From Conchocele bisecta (taxonomy: Eukaryota > Mollusca > Bivalvia > Lucinida > Thyasiridae), in contig CM055272.1 in NCBI GenBank assembly GCA_029237695.1, forward strand, positions 18,588,042 through 18,652,041: a stretch of 64,000 nucleotides of DNA. Reading direction: 5' to 3'. The position numbers and the translations under genes are program-made. A model generated the notes under the pieces. The model was not told the DNA's origin, made no database searches, and saw nothing but the letters and a program-made list of their open reading frames with translations. This document shows, piece after piece, positions 57,272 to 64,000 of this stretch (the stretch's first letter is position 1; every line of letters starts with the position of its first letter).

Positions 57272-58178
57272 TGTCACAGGGTCAGATATGTTTACCTGTG
57301 GCTATATGGTAATTCAACATGCGCCCCTATTAATATATAACGTTCGCTTTAAGTTGATGTCACGTGAATCGTTACGTATTGTTCTCGTCGTCCCTGTATT
57401 TCATTTGTCCACACATGTCATGTGATACGTCTTGTTGTATGTTTCTTTCCCGTAATGTGACGTCATAGCCTGTATGTATGTTGATTGGATGTAGCCATGC
57501 ATGCGTAAAATATAATTCTCCGCGCAAGCGCGCGAATTAGCCTTCAGCCGGTCATTCTTCACCGAGACATCGAATCAGTCGTAACCATAGCTAATGCATG
57601 ATAATATTTATTTACATAAATATTATACTATATATTCTTTTCGGTAAGTGAGCACCTTATATATAGCTCTGGTATATTTGAATTGCTTCATGCCTTTTCA
57701 GCGTTCCAGCATTTTACAACCTATTCCTGTGAAAACTACCGGTCTGCTACGGGTCTCACTGTTTAGCATTTGCAAATCCCCGTAGATGGGTGGCCGGTCT
57801 GCTATGGGTCTCACTGTACTGCCATATGTCTCACTGTTCGGCTATTGTATCTCGACCAAGATGGGTGGCCGGTCTGTTATGGGTCTCACTGTTATTGCGC
57901 GTGCATACCAGGTTTATATACATCTGTCCCGTTCAGTCCCGTCTAATGTAAATGTCCGTGTATTGTATATTCGTGTTCATGTTACCCGGTCCACGAGAAA
58001 ACCTGACCTGACTATCCGCAGTGCGCCTAAATTTATCGCCTGCTTATACTAGTCTTTTATATTTTCAGGTCACCCATACTATTTACTGTAAATATATATT
58101 CACATATATATATACAAATACATAACCAGGACTGAACCCACAGTGTGGACTTTCTTTATCCTCCATACACCTGTGACA
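57272..58178 (+). mobile_element. 3' LTR of the pol element (907 bp)
   Basis: Starts TGTCACAGG and ends CCTGTGACA, a perfect 9-bp inverted terminus with TG/CA ends. It contains a perfect TGACGTCA at 57,459-57,466, an AT-rich TATA-like AAAATATAATT near 57,507, and three copies of a GGCCGGTCTGCTATGGGTCTC-type unit (57,738-57,890). No matching 5' LTR is present in the window. Confidence 0.82.
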
Positions 58179-58183
58179 AATGG

Positions 58184-58201
58184 GCCCCACGTTGGGCGCC
58201 A
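58184..58201 (-). promoter_or_regulatory. tRNA-Lys-type primer-binding site, minus strand
   Basis: Plus-strand GCCCCACGTTGGGCGCCA equals the 3' end of animal tRNA-Lys(CTT) including CCA, so the minus strand carries the complementary primer-binding site TGGCGCCCAACGTGGGGC. It sits two bases from TGTCACA at 58,204 (an LTR-like end in minus orientation) and five bases from the plus-oriented LTR end. Confidence 0.7.
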
Positions 58202-58203
58202 AA

Positions 58204-58309
58204 TGTCACAGGGTGAGAAAAATGTGCTCCGGACCGGGGCTCGAACCCGGGACCTCTGGTTTACCGTACCATCGCTCTAACCGACTGAGCTAGCCGGGCA
58301 CGAATACAC
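58204..58309 (-). repeat. 106-bp tRNA-like repeat, copy 2
   Basis: Same 106 bases as 53,869-53,974, including the minus-strand tRNA-like fold at 58,226-58,299. Here it directly follows the primer-binding site, which suggests that TGTCACAGGGTGAG... is the inner end of a minus-oriented LTR or LTR-like unit. Confidence 0.8.
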
Positions 58310-59539
58310 ACTTCCTCCCCACAGTGAGTTACGTACCGTGACACATGCATTCCTCTAAAACTTAACATCGGAGAAATCATGCTATGACAAATCAATGACC
58401 GTGTCGCCCCCGCTAAGCCCAGGGTCAAGGTCACAGACCCACATACTACAAATCACATTTAGGGGCACCTGGGCCCATGCGGGGGTATTCCGTAAGCATC
58501 GCTTACTGCCAAATCTAGTTTACATTGAAAATGATTCCCAAGTACTGCCAAAGAATGTTTTTGAGGAGACATATGAAAATTAGAAAATAAACAGCAGACA
58601 ACAAAAATTTATTCAGCAATGTAATGGGTTAATGCTGTTAAGTTTATATAACTACATACTTATTATATAATACACGCACCATGAAATTACCAGGCCAAAC
58701 TATGGAGATTATGTTTGTATTTCACCCCTAATTAACTGGAATGTTTTTTGATATGTTAATTTTGCAACTAATCCATTTGTCACAAAATGATTTTCAGAAT
58801 AGTCCATTTATGAAAAGGGGGTGTTTTTGTTGTCAAAAATATGAAAATTACTTGCAAAAAGTGCAGACCCTGATGAGACGGCTCATCTGGATCTACACGT
58901 TTTGCCAATACCACTATACAGGCCTGTGGTGTTGAAAGGGTTAAATGGATAAATTCTTACGAACGTTTCAATGTAAATAGATGGCCAAGTGTTTCAGCGA
59001 TCTTGCGACAGTCAAAAAGAGCAAGGTCGTGCTAATGGAAGGTCTTTCGTTTCTGATCACTGACTCAGGCTATTGTGCTGCATAGTGGCTATACTGTTAG
59101 ATCTCAAACCATTGGAATTGACCCATAGTTTGCGAAAAGTAGGTAATTGTCACGCGAATGCCATTGCAATATTTTTCGATTACAGTTCGGATCCAATGCA
59201 CATATACATATCGCATACGAATACATGTACTTTGTACATATATATGTACATGCAAGTGAACGGCTGTTTGACAAAAAAATGGGTCTTAAAAACAGTATGT
59301 ATTTGCAATTAGTTCATAATACAAATCTAATGACAAGAACGACACCAACGGCACGTATCCCATCGCCGTGGTGGCTGATCACAAACATGCACATTACTAC
59401 GGTAAGATATAGGAGTTATAGGAGAATTGGGGAATGCGCATGCATATATTGAAAGATAATATTAATAAGGACACAGATGCATATGAAGTTTCAAGTGAAT
59501 CACTTATATAGTAAAGAGCTTGTAGCAGAATGAATGTAC
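58310..59539. other. Intergenic DNA with repeat fragments
   Basis: AGGGTCAAGGTCAC at about 58,431 and an R2-like CGGCTCATCTGGATCTACAC at about 58,879. AAACTTAACATCGGAGAAAT near 58,356 resembles AAACTTAACATCAGGGAAAT near 53,796 on the other side of the retroelement. No gene is recognised. Confidence 0.5.
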
Positions 59540-60210
59540 TGAAGTGGGAATTTCAGAGTTATATGACATTGACCGATGCCCAGGGGGAGGGAGCATGCTG
59601 GGTTGTGAAATGAAAATATGGATGGTAATAAACGTACACATGAAGTTTGAAGCCAAATAGTTGTACAATGAAGAAGTTATAAGAGAATGGAGAAACATGC
59701 ACCCATCTACTGGGCGCAAATTTCTATTTTATTTGACATTGACCTTGAACACGTGGAGTGCAAGGGTGTGGTGGAGAATGGAAATATGGATGACAGTAAA
59801 CACGTTACTTGAGAATAGAAAAAGGCACACGCATCTACAGGACGTGAATTTCTATTTTATTTGACCTTGACATTGGGCATGGGGAGAGCATGAGTGTGGT
59901 GGCGAATGGAAATATGGATGATAACAAACATGCACATGAAGTTTCAATCCAATTGGTATTATATCAAACAAGTTATAGGCGAATGGAGAAACGCGCACGC
60001 ATCGACTGGACGTACATTTATAAGTTATTTGACCTTGAACTTAAAAAAAGAATTTGGGCATGGAAATGACAGGGAATGAAAGTATGGATGATAATGAACA
60101 TATACACGAAGTATCAAGCCAATAGGTCATACAGTACAGAAGTTATAGGCGAATGGAAAACGTGATGGACGGACATGCGGACGGACGGACGTACGGACGG
60201 ACGTACACAC
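59540..60210. repeat. Diverged tandem repeat, about 170 bp unit
   Basis: Four or so copies with GAAATATGGATGATAA, CATGAAGTTTCAA, AGTTATAGGCGAATGGAGAA and TTTGACCTTGA(A/C). It ends in a GGAC/GGACGTAC microsatellite (60,168-60,207). Confidence 0.8.
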
Positions 60211-63200
60211 TGCGGTATACTTGCAAACACACTTACTTGTGCACCTGTAAATAGTCTGCACAAGAAAAAAATGTTGCACAATTATCTCTTGTTCGCACAA
60301 ATATACCTGGTTAAAGATGGACAGACGGACGGACGGCTTTTGTATCCCATTTTCGCCACTGATAGTCATATGAAGGCAATACTCCGGAGAATTACAAGCA
60401 GTGGGCACAGAGGAGTCGGGAGCTATTGTGATGTGTAACCCGGCTACATGTGCCATGATACTGCTGTTATCTCTGGTGTGTGGCAGGACTGCCAGCAACC
60501 TGGATATTTATCCAATTGTGTGTCCTAATATTGTCTGGGGAGCATGGTTGTTTGTATAACTGACCTGAGCTGAATTTAATGAGATTATTGTATGTGATTT
60601 ACGTCTTCCCAAGTGCGAACGACCAAGGCCATAACATTACCGTTGTATAAGGTTAATGGTTTAAACAGTCAGCCGTAACATTGCATTATCATTTTCCGAT
60701 GCTGTCGATCGCGTTTCAACATTCGTAACCGTTTCCGACCAATTTCCATGAATTCTTTGAAATATCTGTAATATCATACATTTAATATTGTGACGTCATA
60801 CCATGCAAGTAGTGACGTAATTAGTAAGAATATATAATGAGTAAAATGCTACAATATATTACTTTGTAATAAACTTTAGTTTGAATGATTATTTTGCTTA
60901 GAACACTCGTTATCTCTATTTAATGTGGGGACATATTTTGAACCACCCTGCATTTAGTGAGTATTTTCAGCCTCGGCCTTTACACCCATCAATCTATTTG
61001 ATTTCAAGTACACTATCAGGTATTTTGAAATAAGAAGAATTTACAAATGTTGGCCTGATTAGCGCAGGCGGTGGTGTACGTGTAGGCCTGCCTACCAGTA
61101 AGGAAAATTGTAAAATGTCTATATTTTGTTGTGAAATGGTCATATTTATTATACACCATTTAGAAAGAAGTTTCCATTATAGACGCTAGAGTAATTACAT
61201 TAACTAAAGTAAATTAGTAACCATCGATTGAAAAACGTGTTTATAATATTTAAAAATAACTAGAGTTGCTTTCTGTGAAATCTGAGACCCATGCAGTGCC
61301 TAACTATTATTGCGTACTACGTCTTTTTTGTTATTATTGGTTTGTTGTTTGTTCGCAGAAGCGACATATGTTTTGTAACTTTTTGATTTCTACTCTCGTT
61401 TTAATGAAATGTTTACTGCCATCATGTTACTGTTATCAAATTTTATATTTACAACGTACTTTTGTGACCAGTGTAGACCCTGATCAGGCTGCGTATCTTA
61501 TAATTAAGTCTATCTAAGCCGAACATACTGGTAATTCAATACATAGGTAGTCTATAATCTGACACTTTTAAAGGTTGAGGTCCCTTCTGATAAAATGGTA
61601 TGTCGTCCTATGGAAATAATATAATATTTCCGAATGTTGGTGTGTCAACTATTGTGTGTACTTGCCGCGCGATGCGCTGGTAAACAAATCACTGCATATG
61701 TATCCGGTTTATGGAGGTTCCCTTGTACAGCAGGTATTGGCGCATTACACGAATTTGGGGCGCATTACACGAATTTGGGGCACGTAGTGTATTATTGCAG
61801 ATGAAAGTGAAACGTTAGCCGTTTGTCCATCTGAAACAAATAATTACTGAGCACAGCTGGAAACCGTATGGTCAGTTTGCAAGCAGCGGCAAGTGGCACG
61901 GTGCTAATTTCACAATCGGATACTTGATACACCGATAATCTATTCTGGAAGAGGTATTAGCTACGGCAATTGATAGGGTTTACCGCTGTATTGAATGCGG
62001 AAGGCTGAATGTTCCAAAGTTTACCCATTCTAATACTACACTTGTACAGTTTAAGACAAAAAGATGATCAGTCATCATTTATCGTTTATAAAATAAAATG
62101 TTTATCATCAAAAATATTTAGCCGCATACGGTGTACAAGAGCACAGTAGTGCATAGTCGTGATAATAAGCCAAGCAACGTGTTCGAAACCCTATTTAACT
62201 TGTAGGGTATGGAGAAAACCCCAAATGAGAGCTGAATATCTACATAAAACTGTAATATATTCAGCTTGATATTAGAACACAAGTCCCCAGTGACATTGAC
62301 CTCGGTACACATTATATACGTGTATTCATGACCGTATCCATATTAGAGAGGCAGCGGCGCAATTCAAATGTTAAAATGTTTTGTGCAATAGTGTAGTAGA
62401 AATTATAGTATATAACCAGCAACTTCCGCTGAACGGCGTCTGCTGCTAGTGATCAGTCATATTAAACGTTTCTATTATTGTAGATGCCATGGTGTTGAAA
62501 TAAACTGAACAGCGATTTGAAAGCGCCGCTAGATAATGTTATAGTTTATAGATGAAATAATACAGAAATAAGCATTAATTAAATCTGCATAGCATGCAAT
62601 ATTAATGTGATAACATAATAAACAAACTGCAGAAGAAAAGTAAACTGTCAGTTTGAAATGTATATGTATAAAATGTCCCAGCTGGTAATAAAGGTTAAAT
62701 AACGGGTACATCAGTGAGTGCCTATACTTAAATCATACTGTTGTAGTGGTCATAAGACTATATCTAAAAATGAATGAACATTATTGTCATAATACATGTA
62801 TGGATTTGTTGTCGGACCTCTAAATATGACACGATTGTAAATCTAATTTAGGAATGTAGTATGTGACAACATGGATGTTCATTTGTATAAAAAAGTGAAA
62901 GAAATCTATACTTTTTCTTTTAGCAATGAATGTGTTGTTTACTCATATGATATCATATCAAGATTCATGTACATCATACATGCACGTATTAGTTGGTCTT
63001 ATGTATTATGGCACCTGTTAAGCATATATATCAAGAGTCCGAATGAAAACAAATGTGATTTGGCCATGCGGAATGGTGTTTCGTTACTAAGTAATGCATG
63101 TGTGCAATATGAAGATATTAGCTGTAGGCAAACAGCAATTATAGGTGATTTGAGAAACTCTTACAAAACTTTCAAAACATAAACAGACAGACATTACAAT

Positions 63201-63961
63201 TAAAATATTTTCCTATTCTGTTGTATCCCTGTCTATGCACATTTGAGACCCAGTGCCTTTAATAACGTTAATAAAGGGCTAATGTGATTCTCTCCGGAGA
63301 TCTGAAAGATTGCAGTTTTATAACTGTTTAATTATCCCAATCAAATAATGATGTATATACAATGTAATCTGATTTCAAAGTGGCTTTTAGATCATATGAT
63401 CTGACCATTGGTCAGTTGAGCAGCTATAGCTATCTGACATCTAGCAACAACCCATGTGGTTTCACAGTTGTACATGTGTGTATTGCGAGCAAATGGTGAT
63501 TTGAGAACAAGAACACAGATTAATATAATAGATAACTTTAAACTGAAGCCACCATAATTAAGAATACAAATTTGTTTGGGTGTCCGGTTTGGAGAGGTCC
63601 TACTGTATATTCAATTGCAGTTTATTTAGGATACATTTTCATGAACAATATTGTTATATCCTGTTTATTTCAAAATAGAAGTATAATGTATGGTGGTACC
63701 ATTCATTTGAACCATCTCAGTGAAATATTTCAAATGAGTGGTGCTAACACACCATGATTATATATCATGGATATCGATGTGTATTACCTGTATGTGGGGT
63801 CTTTCAAGTCATTAGGTCTCAGCTATGCGCAAAACGTGATGAAGCGGATTACTGTCTGTTCCACATGTTTCTGCCGACGAACATTTGGATATTAAATGCA
63901 ATAACTCTAAAAAATATATAACAAAAAGGTTATCCTTTCATTTTCTTATTTCATGAAATTC

Positions 63962-63965
<4 letters not shown>
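60211..63965. other. Intergenic DNA, no gene recognised
   Basis: Short ORFs at 61,266-61,517 and 62,871-63,182 lack recognisable features. GCGCATTACACGAATTTGGG is repeated directly at about 61,740-61,779. MITE ends occur near 61,700-61,733 and 63,580-63,606. Confidence 0.5.

Positions 63966-64000
<35 letters not shown>
63966..64000. repeat. (TA)n microsatellite at window end
   Basis: TA dinucleotides continue to the last base, so the full length is unknown. Confidence 0.95.

Overview
The window looks like nuclear DNA of an invertebrate animal, most likely a bivalve or other mollusc. It is AT-rich and intron/intergenic-like. It is packed with tandem arrays, MITEs, a tRNA-type SINE with perfect target-site duplications (TSDs), Ty3/Gypsy fragments, and repeats carrying the TGACCTTGACCTT motif that I associate with bivalve genomes. 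No complete, recognisable host protein-coding gene is visible. The species assignment is inference from repeat character only.

Layout. 1-4,934: a 38-bp minisatellite, with a 1.4-1.5 kb block present twice. 4,935-8,775: a compact, GC-richer, all-plus-strand cassette of small overlapping ORFs ending in a retroviral-type (rve) integrase. It resembles a truncated Maverick/Polinton or adintovirus-like element and is the most gene-like part of the window. 9.8-15.1 kb: a TA-flanked MITE full of TCCTAATTAGGA palindromes, a 97-bp array, and a 69-bp array interrupted by another TA-flanked MITE. 15.3-17.0 kb: an interspersed family in both orientations, split by a SINE. 18.0-20.3 kb: 55-bp and 65-bp arrays. 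20.3-23.2 kb: a minus-strand Gypsy gag ORF with a primer-binding site and part of an LTR, cut off at its 3' end by the 65-bp array. 23.7-30.8 kb: a 105-bp satellite with higher-order duplications. 30.8-32.4 kb: a 176-bp array lying inside that satellite as an insertion. 32.5-53.8 kb: intergenic DNA with SINEs, palindromic MITEs, a 168-bp and a 250-330-bp tandem repeat, and a three-copy dispersed family. 53.9-58.3 kb: a rearranged Gypsy pol (RNase H, integrase) with a 3' LTR, a 164-bp inverted duplication, and two identical 106-bp tRNA-like repeats on either side. 58.3-64.0 kb: intergenic DNA with a further tandem repeat and terminal microsatellite.

How the parts fit. The cassette genes overlap or abut (95-nt overlap, a TAATG stop-start, 20-nt overlap), as expected of a viral or transposon transcription unit. 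The integrase is the only enzyme I can assign with confidence; the others are putative structural or membrane proteins of unknown function. The gag and pol remnants belong to different Gypsy elements because their LTR ends differ. Frequent one-base indels in coding remnants and in only one copy of duplicated arrays suggest either decay or an incompletely polished long-read assembly, so frame breaks should be read with caution.
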